Source: a virus
Length of the DNA stretch: 64,000 bases
Virus record (IMG/VR): IMGVR_UViG_3300036853_000446
Location: 248,001 to 312,000 of that record
Strand: one strand, 5' to 3'
Part shown: piece by piece, positions 8,215 through 16,051 of the stretch
How positions within the stretch are numbered: position 1 is the stretch's first letter
Layout of the letters: every line of letters starts with the position of its first letter
The notes under the pieces: model-generated
Told to the model about the DNA's origin: nothing
Database searches by the model: none
The model's input: the letters and a program-made list of their open reading frames with translations, nothing else
Made by a program: the position numbers and the translations under genes

Positions 8215-8634
8215 ATGGACTTGCTCGCAGTCGTAAAGAACGGCCGGATCGTCCTCGATGAAGCCACGGATCTCCCCGAAGGGACCGTAGTCGAACTCGG
8301 TGTCTATTACCCGGGGACGATCGCGTCCGACGCAGTCGGGTTCCTCCCTACGCCGCTGCAGCCGGCCGTGAGCACCATCTATAACCTTCGGCAAGCGCTC
8401 ACGGACGGCAAAACGGACATGGCGGCCTTCTACCGCGAACAGCTCGTCTCCGACCTGAACGGGGCTGAAGTCCTGCCCCTCTTGACCGTCGATGTTGCCC
8501 CGGCCCTTCGACAGCTGCTTCGTGCACCGGCGACCGATATTCGTCGACAGGATCTCGCGGCGCTCGAGCTGGCCTTGTTCGACGCCCGATTGCCCGATGC
8601 TGACGAGTCGTCCATCGACACTCCGATGTACTAG
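8215..8634 (+). CDS. Antitoxin-like N-terminus protein
   Basis: 139 residues. The first 30 (VVKNGRIVLDEATDLPEGTVVEL) match the strand-rich N-terminus found in many bacterial AbrB/DUF2281-like antitoxins. The rest is helical with no recognised partner toxin next to it. TATATT (8203-8208) lies 6 bases before the ATG, again suggesting a leaderless message. A toxin-antitoxin role is not shown; the gene may be a solitary regulator. Confidence 0.55.
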   Translation: MDLLAVVKNGRIVLDEATDLPEGTVVELGVYYPGTIASDAVGFLPTPLQPAVSTIYNLRQALTDGKTDMAAFYREQLVSDLNGAEVLPLLTVDVAPALRQLLRAPATDIRRQDLAALELALFDARLPDADESSIDTPMY

Positions 8635-8682
8635 GCCCACCGCTTGACCCGACCGCAACCGAGTCGCTATGGGGACTGAGGC

Positions 8683-8892
8683 ATGATCAAAAAGCGCATC
8701 ATCAACGGCAAGCTCGTAGATCTCTCAGCACTCATCCCCGAGGGCTGGGTCAAGGCATTCCGGGAGGCCGAATGCAGCGTCTGCCACGAGACGGTCCAGG
8801 AGCATTTCGAGCGCTGCCTTTATTGCGGCTCGCCGATCGACGCTTTGATGTTTCCGCCCGAGGAGCCGTCCCCCGGTACGCCGACGAACTAG
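8683..8892 (+). CDS. Small zinc-ribbon protein (69 aa)
   Basis: MIKKRIINGKLVDLSALIP..., then ECSVCHETVQEHFERCLYCGSPI: two CxxC pairs 13 residues apart, a compact zinc ribbon. The tail is Pro-rich. A TTGACC box at 8644-8649 and a CTATGG box at 8667-8672 resemble a host-type promoter. No function can be assigned. Confidence 0.65.
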   Translation: MIKKRIINGKLVDLSALIPEGWVKAFREAECSVCHETVQEHFERCLYCGSPIDALMFPPEEPSPGTPTN

Positions 8893-8910
8893 ACCTGCTC
8901 GGAGGGGCCT

Positions 8911-9549
8911 TCAGGTCCCGTCTCGTCCGTCGTCGTCTTTCGCGAGCGTTTCGCCGTGTTTCAAGTAGCCATGCTGCCGCAGGTAAGCCTCGAATCTCGC
9001 CTCTCGCTCTTCGGGAGTCAGAGACGCGGCGTTCTTACCGGCAGCGGTCGCTTCCTCGAGCATCTCGAAGAGCTGCCGATGGGGCGTCTCGACGATCTGG
9101 GAATCGTTCATGTAGAACGGCAGATCGAGGTCGGCGTTCGCGATGCGTCGCCCTAGCTCGAAGCTGACGAAGGCATCGAGAGCCTCGGAGAGGCCGGGGG
9201 GCAGCGGTCGAACGCGAGAGAGCTGTGAACTCATGAAGCCAAGCGCCCCCGGTGGGAGCCTGCCCGCCGCGTCGAGCACCCGACGGTCTTCCAAGGTTGC
9301 GATCTGTTCGGTGAGCTTTTCGCAAAAGTTGAGCTTGTGCTCGAGAACCCGCTTCTCGCTTTGGGACTCTTCAATGATAGCTCGCAGCCGAGTCCTCTCG
9401 TTCTCGAGCGCGTTCTTTTCGTCGAACACCGTTTTGAGTTTGCGTTCGATTTCCTGCACCGACCGCTCGATGCCCGCGACTTTCCGGGCAAATGACTGAC
9501 GTATCTCGGCTGGCTCGGGGGCCTCTTCACCGCATCGCTGGCATTTCAT
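8911..9549 (-). CDS. Zinc-finger and coiled-coil protein
   Basis: 212 residues from MKCQRCGEEAPEPAE; an in-frame ATG at 9573 is possible. After the single CxxC motif comes a coiled coil of about 65 residues (VAGIERSVQEIERKLKTVFDEKNALENERTRLRAI), then a helical region and an acidic C-terminus ending KDDDGRDGT. GAAAGG precedes the chosen start. No family recognised; a structural or scaffolding role is possible. Confidence 0.65.
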   Translation of the reverse strand: MKCQRCGEEAPEPAEIRQSFARKVAGIERSVQEIERKLKTVFDEKNALENERTRLRAIIEESQSEKRVLEHKLNFCEKLTEQIATLEDRRVLDAAGRLPPGALGFMSSQLSRVRPLPPGLSEALDAFVSFELGRRIANADLDLPFYMNDSQIVETPHRQLFEMLEEATAAGKNAASLTPEEREARFEAYLRQHGYLKHGETLAKDDDGRDGT

Positions 9550-9592
9550 GATTTGGCCTTTCGCTTTGGTCATTGGCTTCGCGTCGGCTTTG

Positions 9593-9781
9593 TCACGCGC
9601 CCCTCAGGGCCTCGAGGGCGAGCCGCGCCCGGTCAGCGATGATGCCCGCCGGTTGGTCCGCCTTCACCGTTACGAGCCACGTAATGGCTTTCTCGACCCG
9701 TTGTCGGCAGCCTTTTAGACTTGCCTCCAGCTCCAGGCACCGGGCCTCGAGATCGACCGCGTTCTCACCGTTTGCAATCAT
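9593..9781 (-). CDS. Small helical protein (62 aa)
   Basis: MIANGENAVDLEARCLELEASLKGCRQRVEKAITWLV..., ending ADRARLALEALRGA. A short coiled-coil-like protein; the pattern of a helix followed by an 'ARLALEALRG' tail is common in phage hypothetical proteins. A longer start at 9823 is possible. Confidence 0.5.
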   Translation of the reverse strand: MIANGENAVDLEARCLELEASLKGCRQRVEKAITWLVTVKADQPAGIIADRARLALEALRGA

Positions 9782-10015
9782 GTCGAAGCCGAGCAGTCTG
9801 CGCCCTTGGTACGAGCGCGTCAAACTCGCCCTTCAGGTTCGGCCTTTCGACCGCACCACCATCATTCAACGGGCTCGAGGCCGGCGGTTGGTAACGCAAA
9901 TCAGCAACGCTCATTGGCGGTTGTCACTCGACCCATCGATAGCGGCATCCATTTCTTGCCGTCATTAGTTTAAGCTCATCGCCGCGCGCCGGAACAACCG
10001 CCGTCCCACGACCGC

Positions 10016-10462
10016 ATGGCAAGCAACACGATCAATCACAACCGCCTCGTAATGAGGTTCGCCGATCAGTTCTCCTCCGAGTATCCGAAGCTCATGATCG
10101 GCGCCGTCTTTACGATCGGAAACATGGAGGCGGGGTGGGCCACGTTCGCGGACCTGTCCGGACTTTATAGGCCGCTCGCTCATGACCCACGCGACCGCAA
10201 CGTCATCACGAACCCACGGTTTCTGGGCGAGGTCACGAGTAACGCGAGCGAGCGAATCGATCGCGGTCCGAAGCTCGAGCTGTATCGGACGCTCCCCTCC
10301 GTCGAATCGGTCATTCTCGTCTCCCATCGCCGTCCGCACGTCGAAGTCCACCGGCGCGGCAACAGGGGCTTTTGGACCGTCACCGAGGCCACGACGGGCG
10401 AGCTTCAGATCACTGCGGACCTCGTAGTCGACGTCGACACGCTATACCGAGACATTTACTAG
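10016..10462 (+). CDS. Uma2-like (DUF820) endonuclease-fold protein
   Basis: 148 residues. The segment NPRFLGEVTSNASERIDRGPKLELYRTLPSVESVILVSHRRPHVEVHRR matches the core of the Uma2/DUF820 family, which has a PD-(D/E)XK nuclease fold: an E-V-(L/T)-S strand, the D-x-x-x-K helix (DRGPKLELY), then S-V-x-x-x-x-L-V strands. The upstream Asp-bearing strand may be DPRDRNVI. Family members are usually near 190 residues, so this one lacks part of the N-terminus. The family's cellular role is unknown. Fold assignment is from recall, not a search. Confidence 0.65.
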   Translation: MASNTINHNRLVMRFADQFSSEYPKLMIGAVFTIGNMEAGWATFADLSGLYRPLAHDPRDRNVITNPRFLGEVTSNASERIDRGPKLELYRTLPSVESVILVSHRRPHVEVHRRGNRGFWTVTEATTGELQITADLVVDVDTLYRDIY

Positions 10463-10535
10463 CCGGCCGATCCTGGCGCGATTCGATTCCCGATTCGTGT
10501 CCCATCGATCGGCGGCTCCGCTCTATAATCCCGCC

Positions 10536-10907
10536 ATGGACTTTAAGGATCGCAACGACGTCACTCTCCTCGACATTCTCGTCGATGGTTTTGAGAAGAA
10601 CGAAATCGTTGATGGGCACTGGCGCCAGCTCCCCATGCCGGACGAAGCCGCCGCGATTCGTAAATTTGGCTCCCTCGTCGAGGAAGCCATCCGCTGGAAG
10701 GGTCCTCCCCTTCGGACGCTGGAGGAGGGTAAACGGCGCCTCGCCGGCTGGCAGGACTTCGACATTCGTCAGACCGGGCTCGCGATCCACGTGCGCGTCA
10801 AGACGCCGTGGTTCAATGCATGGTGGCACGACGCCAACTGGGATCACGACTCGTTCAGCGATCTCTACGCTTGGCTCCGCGAAGACGAAAAGATCCACCC
10901 CTTCTGA
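10536..10907 (+). CDS. Unknown protein
   Basis: 123 residues, MDFKDRNDVTLLDILVDGFEKNEIVDGHWRQLP..., with conserved-looking Trp residues (WFNAWWHDANW). A perfect TATAAT (10524-10529) lies 6 bases before the ATG, so this gene seems to use a host-type -10 box with a leaderless message. No family recognised. Confidence 0.65.
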   Translation: MDFKDRNDVTLLDILVDGFEKNEIVDGHWRQLPMPDEAAAIRKFGSLVEEAIRWKGPPLRTLEEGKRRLAGWQDFDIRQTGLAIHVRVKTPWFNAWWHDANWDHDSFSDLYAWLREDEKIHPF

Positions 10908-10920
10908 GGACCCGGTCGCG

Positions 10921-11409
10921 ATGCGCAAGCGCTACCAAGTCAACGCAGTCTACCCTTGCCGCGATGAAATCTGGCTCAAGGCAAAGGTGGGCACGAAGGT
11001 GTCGTATGAGTCGACACCGTTTCGGATTATGGGCACCGAACTAGAAGAGGTTTATTATACCTATGGCCGCCTATACCCCAAGGACCATTTCGAACCGGTA
11101 GCACGACCGCCGGACGCCGAACTGCTCTTGAAACGGCTGTCGACACGTCGCGAGACCCCGCCCATCGAGTACAAGGCTTTCCAGTGCGAATACCGAATGG
11201 CGGACGGTACACGTTGCGAGGTCCGCCCCGAACCCCAGAAGCGGCGCGATCCGCACTACTGTTGGGAACACCAGCCGAAAGGGCGCATCCCCGTTTGCGA
11301 GCACAAGTGGTCGATCCACCTTCCGTGCGCCGATTGCGGTCCGGATCCGCAGATTCGAAAAGGTTTCGGGTACGCCACTCCGGACCGCAAACCTTCGTGG
11401 AGAAAGTAA
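10921..11409 (+). CDS. Cysteine-rich unknown protein
   Basis: 162 residues from the ATG at 10921, 13 bases after the previous stop. The N-terminal half is strand-rich (YPCRDEIWLKAKVGTKVSYES). The C-terminal half has Cys/His clusters FQCEYRMADGTRCE, HYCWEHQP and VCEHKW...PCADCG, which look like one or two zinc sites. Probably cotranscribed with the upstream gene. Confidence 0.6.
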   Translation: MRKRYQVNAVYPCRDEIWLKAKVGTKVSYESTPFRIMGTELEEVYYTYGRLYPKDHFEPVARPPDAELLLKRLSTRRETPPIEYKAFQCEYRMADGTRCEVRPEPQKRRDPHYCWEHQPKGRIPVCEHKWSIHLPCADCGPDPQIRKGFGYATPDRKPSWRK

Positions 11410-11442
11410 TGCCCTCAGGCCCGAGTGAAGGGACCCCCAATT

Positions 11443-11730
11443 ATGTGGCAAAAAAACAAGCGTGAGATTTCCAAGACGACCTCGGGTACCGACCTTCCCA
11501 CCGTACGCACCGAATCTGCGTTCGACATCGCCTGCGGTCGTTGTGGACGTAAGGCAGAGGGGCGTGAGATTGCAATCGAGCTGCCGAAAGCTCTCGGGCA
11601 GAAGACCATCACCTGGACCCGTCTTCCTGACGGCTGGTGGCAGGAGGGAATCATGCTCATGATGATCAACGCCAACTGTCCCGGCTGCATGGAGACGCCC
11701 TTGGCGGTGCCGGTCAGCCCCGCCGAATAA
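11443..11730 (+). CDS. Small zinc-ribbon protein
   Basis: 95 residues with CGRC near residue 31 and CPGC near residue 78, a split zinc ribbon around a strand-rich middle. AAGGGA lies 9 bases before the ATG at 11443; a GTG at 11425 is an alternative start. No function known. Confidence 0.6.
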   Translation: MWQKNKREISKTTSGTDLPTVRTESAFDIACGRCGRKAEGREIAIELPKALGQKTITWTRLPDGWWQEGIMLMMINANCPGCMETPLAVPVSPAE

Positions 11731-11832
11731 CCCGAGGGCCATTCGGGTGGGCTCCGATCGCTGGAATCGTCAGGTCGTGGTCTGGCCTCTTAACTCGAAA
11801 GACGAGCCGTCGTTGATGGGGACATGCGCTGA

Positions 11833-12521
11833 GTCGTGGTTGGGTGGGCTCCACGCAGCCTCTCAAATGGTATCGAGGAGGACGTCCTTCTCGCTGAACC
11901 GTCGTGGTCTGGTGGGCTCCACGTAGCCTCTCAAATCCACCAGGACGGACAAGCGTCCCGAGTAGTCGGCGTGTCGTGGTTGGGTGGGCTCCACGCAGCC
12001 TCTGAAATCGTCGGGCGAATCGTGTCTCATGCCGACAAGGTACTCGTCGTGGTCGGGTGGGCCCCACGCAGCCTCTCAAATCCGTTGAGAGAAGTAGTGA
12101 CCACTCGGTGTGGGATCTCGTCGTGGTCTGGTGGGCTCCACGCAGCCTCTCAAATTTTTCCTAAGGAGCGAGCCGGCGAACTATCCTCCCCGTCGTGGTC
12201 GGGTGGGCCCCACGCAGCCTCTCAAATCAAGATACCGCTGGTGCGAGACATTGGTGATACGTGGTCGTGGTTAGGTGGGCTCCACGCAGCTTCTCAAAAT
12301 CCATGACGGCGTCAGCGGTTGGTGAGGGTCATCCTCAAGTCGTGGTTGGGTGGGCTCCACGCAGCCTCTCAAATCAGCCGCTCAAATTACGCACCTCGCC
12401 ACGCTGGTTCCGTCGTGGTCAGGTGGGCTCCACGCAGCCTCTCAAATTCTTGTAATCGCCTGCGAGCCGTCCAGCCGCGGGTTGCGTCGTGGTCTGGTGG
12501 GCTCCACGCAGCCGCTCAAAT
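11833..12521 (-). CRISPR. CRISPR array 2 (repeat family A), 10 repeats
   Basis: Ten 36-base repeats (starts 11833, 11901, 11973, 12046, 12120, 12192, 12264, 12339, 12412, 12486) and nine different spacers of 32-39 bases. Same repeat as array 1 with 0-3 changes per copy. Leader on the right at 12522. The spacer at 12375-12411 starts with a 13-base copy of the repeat end (CAGCCGCTCAAAT), a probable slippage duplication. No cas gene adjoins. Confidence 0.92.
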
Positions 12522-12674
12522 TTCGTAGCCTTAAAGTTCAGTCAATATAGGGCATTGCAACGCGGATTGCGAGGGGGTCGTTTATGAGCTGGTTTGCTCG
12601 CGCGTAACCCTTCGATTTGCTTTGCGTCGGTTGATCGAATCACCTTCCCGCTCGCCAAAGCCCCAGAGTCGTCA
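12522..12674 (-). promoter_or_regulatory. Leader of CRISPR array 2
   Basis: Clearly homologous to the leaders at 2981 and 18319. The minus-strand -10 box TATATT lies at 12544-12549 in plus coordinates, 22 bases from the first repeat. The invariant AACCCTTCGATTTGC core is at 12606-12620. Confidence 0.8.
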
Positions 12675-12707
12675 GTCGCAGGTGTGCTACCCTTCGTTAA
12701 GGCCCCA

Positions 12708-13229
12708 ATGACCCAACCCGATACCGTTGTCGCTCGAGTGGCTGCGCGCGTGCTCCGCGCGATGGCTTATGACCGCAACGGCTTCAAGGACAAGCTCGAA
12801 GAACATATCGGCGGGGCCTATCTCGAGTTCTATAAGGCGCGGCTCGCGACCAAAAACAAGCAAACCGAGTGGGTTCAGCATTGGAACACGGAAGTGCGTC
12901 AGCTGCTCGACCGCAATTTGGTCGGTGCCATGCTGCACTCCATTCGTGGCTTTACGGACCGCCGAAAAGCATACGAGCAAGTTCGGACTATGCTTCGAGC
13001 AAGAGACGCCGGCTACCGGAGGGCGGCCGAAACCATCGTGCTCAAAGACTATGGCCTCCGGAAAGTCCGCATTCCTTTGGACGATCAGGATATGGAGGAT
13101 TTCTGGATCCTCGTTGACGAGGCCGCCGAGAACGGTCTAACGGCGGATCCTGATGCTGAAGTCAAGCCGCAAGGCAAGCGGCAAAAGGGAAAGCCCAACA
13201 AGCGGAAGCGAGCATTAGCCACGCCGTGA
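12708..13229 (+). CDS. Array-associated basic-tailed protein, copy 2
   Basis: 173 residues, MTQPDTVVARVAARVLRAMAY..., paralog of the product of 3185-3745. Conserved blocks are KLEEHIGGAYLEFYKARLA, TEVRQLLDRNLV, AMLH.IRGF.DRRK.YEQV and LRKVR..LDDQD. The tail is again Lys/Arg/Gln-rich (KPQGKRQKGKPNKRKRA). It sits at the same place, just beyond a CRISPR leader. Its stop overlaps the GTG of the next gene (GTGA), so the two are coupled. Confidence 0.8.
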   Translation: MTQPDTVVARVAARVLRAMAYDRNGFKDKLEEHIGGAYLEFYKARLATKNKQTEWVQHWNTEVRQLLDRNLVGAMLHSIRGFTDRRKAYEQVRTMLRARDAGYRRAAETIVLKDYGLRKVRIPLDDQDMEDFWILVDEAAENGLTADPDAEVKPQGKRQKGKPNKRKRALATP

Positions 13230-13561
13230 CCGACGTTTCCCCGGGTTCGCGCGAGACTGAATACGCGGCATGGATCGCTGCTTACGTGGGCTCTGGACGC
13301 CCGATCATCGGAGAGTGCCGCTCGGTCTGTAACGCCATGCTCGAAGCCTTCCCCGAACTCGAGCTTCGTGGGGGCTTCGTCCGCACGAGGCTCGGTCAAG
13401 ATCTCCACTACTGGCTTATCGCTCCGTCCGGGGCCATCGTTGACCCCACGGAACTACAGTTCGGCACGGTCGCACCAGAAGACTACGACGACGCGGGCAC
13501 GACCGACGCGGTTACTCTGCTCGGCCGTGTTCTCGTTTTCGGAGACGTTCCCGCGCGTTGA
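13226..13561 (+). CDS. Possible cysteine-peptidase-fold protein
   Basis: 111 residues from a GTG overlapping the previous stop. GECRSVCNAMLEAFPEL, then HYWLIAPSGAIVDPT: a Cys at a helix start, a His before a strand and an Asp after it, in the order and spacing of small transglutaminase- or papain-like proteins. The assignment is by pattern only; no residues were tested and the fold may differ. Coupled to the array-associated gene, but copy 1 at 3185 has no such partner. Confidence 0.5.
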   Translation: MTDVSPGSRETEYAAWIAAYVGSGRPIIGECRSVCNAMLEAFPELELRGGFVRTRLGQDLHYWLIAPSGAIVDPTELQFGTVAPEDYDDAGTTDAVTLLGRVLVFGDVPAR

Positions 13562-13645
13562 GCCAACTAGCCGGCGTTTTCGCCCGGTTTCTGGAGATTC
13601 TCGAGCGAGCCCAGCGCGCGCAAATCCGCTACGCTCAGGCCCATT

Positions 13646-14176
13646 ATGACGGATACCGAGTACGGCGCGCACACCAGGGCAAGATTGGCTGACATCGAGG
13701 CCCGCATCGAGGCTCTCGAGCTACGTGTCAGGGCCCAACCGCCCTCTCACGGCGCTCGCCAAAAGACCGCGACCTTTGACCCCGACGCTTGGCAAAAAAC
13801 CCTGCAGACCCCCGGGGGCGTCGCTGCGGTCGCTTCTGCCTTTGCGACGCACATCCGTGAGACCTTTGCTGCCCGCCGTCCTCGCGGTCTCGACCTCAAC
13901 GATTTGCACGAACGGACGAGCGTCACGAAGCTCGTCGAGGTTCTCGAGGCGTCCAGCGCTCGGCTTCGTGAATTCCAACCCGTCGGGGCGGCGGACGTCG
14001 ATCTCTCCCCGCTCGGCTCGCGCCCTTTTCGGACGGAATCCAAGGCGTCCACTTCCCGCTCCTGCTCGTTCTGCGGCAAGGCGCAGAACGAGGTGACCAA
14101 GCTCATCGCCGGTCCAACCGTTCTCATTTGCAATGAGTGCATCGACGTCTGCAACTCGATCGTCAGCGAGACGTGA
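13646..14176 (+). CDS. Stand-alone ClpX-type zinc-finger protein
   Basis: 176 residues. The C-terminal 39 residues are a textbook ClpX zinc-binding domain: [18 protein letters not shown], then [15 protein letters not shown], with C140, C143, C162 and C165 as ligands. In ClpX this domain dimerises and binds adaptors and some substrates. Here there is no AAA+ domain; the first 135 residues are a coiled-coil-like segment ([15 protein letters not shown]) and a linker. It could bind host adaptors, pair with host ClpX N-domains, or simply reuse the fold. Direct sequence support for the domain is strong; the role is inference. Confidence 0.85.
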   Translation: MTDTEYGAHTRARLADIEARIEALELRVRAQPPSHGARQKTATFDPDAWQKTLQTPGGVAAVASAFATHIRETFAARRPRGLDLNDLHERTSVTKLVEVLEASSARLREFQPVGAADVDLSPLGSRPFRTESKASTSRSCSFCGKAQNEVTKLIAGPTVLICNECIDVCNSIVSET

Positions 14177-14249
14177 TTCTTTGCTGAACAGTTTCGAGGA
14201 CGACGCCTATCTCCGCGACTTTAGGGTCGGGTGCTAGTATATAGAGAGC

Positions 14250-14447
14250 ATGAAGACTGTCAGCCATTCATGCCTGGATAGCACCAGCAGCACTGAGCCT
14301 TCGTGGTGGGAGACGGACGCCCAAGGCATTCCGCTTTGCAGGGTCTGCATGAAGTGCCGGACTCAAAAGCTGTCACGCTATCGAAAGGAAATCCTATCCG
14401 GCTACACTCAGGCCGACATAGACGAGCCGATCGAACCCGAGTCCTGA
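14250..14447 (+). CDS. Small conserved Cys protein (65 aa)
   Basis: The core IPLCRVCMKCRTQKLSRYRKEILSGYTQADIDEPIEPE matches a short protein family often seen in phage and plasmid genomes (CxxCxxC followed by LSRYR..IL.GY.Q.D.DEPIEP). Probably binds a metal and possibly nucleic acid. GCTAGTATATAG at 14232-14243 gives a -10-like box just before the ATG. Function unknown in the family. Confidence 0.75.
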   Translation: MKTVSHSCLDSTSSTEPSWWETDAQGIPLCRVCMKCRTQKLSRYRKEILSGYTQADIDEPIEPES

Positions 14448-14484
14448 AGCCGCTGGGCGAGCGCGCTTCTTTCCGCGCTTCCGA

Positions 14485-14514
14485 CGGATCACAACGCGAA
14501 GCTGGCCCGTACTC
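14485..14514 (+). promoter_or_regulatory. Shared two-box promoter
   Basis: Box 1 CGGATCACA (14485-14493), 12 bases, box 2 CCCGTACTC (14506-14514). ATG 13 bases downstream at 14528. Confidence 0.75.
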
Positions 14515-14527
14515 CCCTCGATCCACC

Positions 14528-14836
14528 ATGATGAACCCTTACACGCTGCACCTCACCGTCCTACAGTCCATCACGGAAGACCGCGACCCGACGCAAGTTG
14601 GTGCCATCTGTAACCCGCAACGCACCGAGGTCGCCTGGAACGACTCGTTCACGGCGTTTCGCCTCATCGCCCTAAAGTGGTGGGACGACGCTTCCTACAT
14701 CGCCTACCAGAGCGGTATCGACGGCGAGGATGACGACCGCTACGAGGGCGACCTGCAGGGCGACGAGCCCGCCGCCGTCGTAGCGGCGGTGGCACCGGCC
14801 GCTCCCCCGATCGACTCAGATGAAATCCCCTTCTGA
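14528..14836 (+). CDS. Small protein with SSB-like C-terminal tip
   Basis: 102 residues, MMNPYTLHLTVLQSITEDRDP.... The last 40 residues are acidic and Ala/Pro-rich and end PIDSDEIPF, very like the conserved acidic tip of single-stranded DNA-binding proteins (DDDIPF), which recruits repair and replication enzymes. No OB fold is evident in the first 60 residues. It overlaps the next gene by 17 bases. A similar tail ends the product of 20261-20677. Confidence 0.65.
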   Translation: MMNPYTLHLTVLQSITEDRDPTQVGAICNPQRTEVAWNDSFTAFRLIALKWWDDASYIAYQSGIDGEDDDRYEGDLQGDEPAAVVAAVAPAAPPIDSDEIPF

Positions 14837-15212
14837 ACTGCCTCCGAAACGCCCCCGTTTGACCCGCAAGGTCATCGAGGCGCTACGCGGCGTCTACGCC
14901 GACGCAGAAGTGATGCTTGACGAGCGCGCTGGAACGGACAGTGCGTTCAACAGCGACAAGCTGACATATCACGGGCTCGAGTATTTGGATGCTCTCTTTA
15001 CCTGGTACGACGCTACGCATCCCGAGACTCAACCGAAGAAGCCCGTCCCCCACGAGCACACGAGCCACAACCCCGACTGCGTCTTTTCGGACGGTCACGA
15101 AGGCGAATGCCTCAGCCAACAGGAAATCACGAGGATCGATCCCGCCACTGGAGAGCCATGGTTGACCCCGACACCACCGAAATGGCCGCCGCCGAAGGTG
15201 CGGAAGGCATGA
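14820..15212 (+). CDS. Unknown protein, tandem paralog 1
   Basis: 130 residues. RPRLTRKVIEALRGVYADAEVMLDER...YHGLEYLDALFTWYD, then HNPDCVFSDGHEGEC and a Pro-rich tail. It shares its whole layout with the next gene, including the 'NPDCVF-DGH-G-C' Cys/His motif. Overlaps both neighbours (17 bases upstream, 55 downstream). Confidence 0.65.
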   Translation: MKSPSELPPKRPRLTRKVIEALRGVYADAEVMLDERAGTDSAFNSDKLTYHGLEYLDALFTWYDATHPETQPKKPVPHEHTSHNPDCVFSDGHEGECLSQQEITRIDPATGEPWLTPTPPKWPPPKVRKA

Positions 15213-15598
15213 AGCCGCGCCTCACGAGCCGCATCGTTCGCGGTCTGCGCACGGTCCGCAGTGACGCGGCTTCCATGCTCGAGGAGCGTCAGGGGCACGG
15301 GGAAGACTCGCCGACGGACGCCGATCAGGAATGTGCTCTCGCCTGGCTCGAAGCCCTCATCGCCTGGCACGAGGAGAAGGCCGGCACGGAATCCGAGCCC
15401 GCTGCTCCCCCGCCGGTCGCCGTGGCAGTCTCCCAGAGCCACGACCCCGATTGCGTCTTCCCCGACGGCCACAACGGCGCCTGCGTCCTCGCCAGTGAGC
15501 TGGCGGACGTCGACCCCCAAACAGGGCACCTTCTCAGCCGTGGTGCCGTCAAGGCAGCGCAAACACGGCTCGAGCGCACGAAGAAAAACCCGCGATGA
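15158..15598 (+). CDS. Unknown protein, tandem paralog 2
   Basis: 146 residues from the ATG at 15158, with a GGAG ribosome-binding sequence at 15150-15153 inside the upstream gene. KPRLTSRIVRGLRTVRSDAASMLEER...ALAWLEALIAWHE and HDPDCVFPDGHNGACV match the upstream paralog. A tandem duplication is evident. Role unknown. Confidence 0.65.
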   Translation: MVDPDTTEMAAAEGAEGMKPRLTSRIVRGLRTVRSDAASMLEERQGHGEDSPTDADQECALAWLEALIAWHEEKAGTESEPAAPPPVAVAVSQSHDPDCVFPDGHNGACVLASELADVDPQTGHLLSRGAVKAAQTRLERTKKNPR

Positions 15599-15633
15599 GT
15601 CCGAGCCCGAACTCGACTCCCTCCTCTCAAACT

Positions 15634-15663
15634 GGGATCAGCCTCTTCTCCTCACCCGTATTC
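15634..15663 (+). promoter_or_regulatory. Shared two-box promoter
   Basis: Box 1 GGGATCAGC (15634-15642), 12 bases, box 2 CCCGTATTC (15655-15663). ATG 8 bases downstream at 15672. Box 1 is one of the weaker matches. Confidence 0.65.
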
Positions 15664-15671
15664 AGGGCGCA

Positions 15672-15995
15672 ATGAAGAACACCAAAATCCAACGCTTGGC
15701 CAAAAAACTCCGCCCGGAGACCGCCGTCAAGGCTGCCCCGATCGTTGCCCCTGCCAGGGCTCCCGACCTCGTCATTCCTTTGGAGGACGTCTTCCGCTAC
15801 GAAATCAAGCTTCAGCGGGGCAGAACGCTCCGCAACGCGGAAGACCTACTGTCCCGGATCCAATCATTCGTCGAACAGCTGCGCGCCGGTGAGATTCCGA
15901 GTGCGATCAACATCAACGCCGTTGCCTTCGTCCTTTCCGACCATGCGCGGCTGCTCACCCTAGAGGAGGCGCTCGAAGTCACCACGTCCAAATAA
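15672..15995 (+). CDS. Small helical protein
   Basis: 107 residues, MKNTKIQRLAKKLRPETAVK... with a basic N-terminus, an Ala/Pro linker and two helices (LRNAEDLLSRIQSFVEQLRAGEI; AINAVAFVLSDHARLLTLEEAL). Preceded by the shared promoter. No family recognised. Confidence 0.6.
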   Translation: MKNTKIQRLAKKLRPETAVKAAPIVAPARAPDLVIPLEDVFRYEIKLQRGRTLRNAEDLLSRIQSFVEQLRAGEIPSAININAVAFVLSDHARLLTLEEALEVTTSK

Positions 15996-16013
15996 CCCCC
16001 GGAGTTCCCACGA

Positions 16014-16043
16014 CGGATCAAACCGTGGGGCTCGCCCGTACTC
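16014..16043 (+). promoter_or_regulatory. Shared two-box promoter
   Basis: Box 1 CGGATCAAA (16014-16022), 12 bases, box 2 CCCGTACTC (16035-16043); exact consensus. ATG 8 bases downstream. Confidence 0.8.
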
Positions 16044-16051
16044 CCCAAGAT

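Noticed and set aside
11836-12550. Plus-strand open frames with repeated WSGGLHAASQ or VGWAPRSLSN peptides
   Set aside because: They are translations of the family A CRISPR repeats, not proteins. The same holds at 17628-18425.
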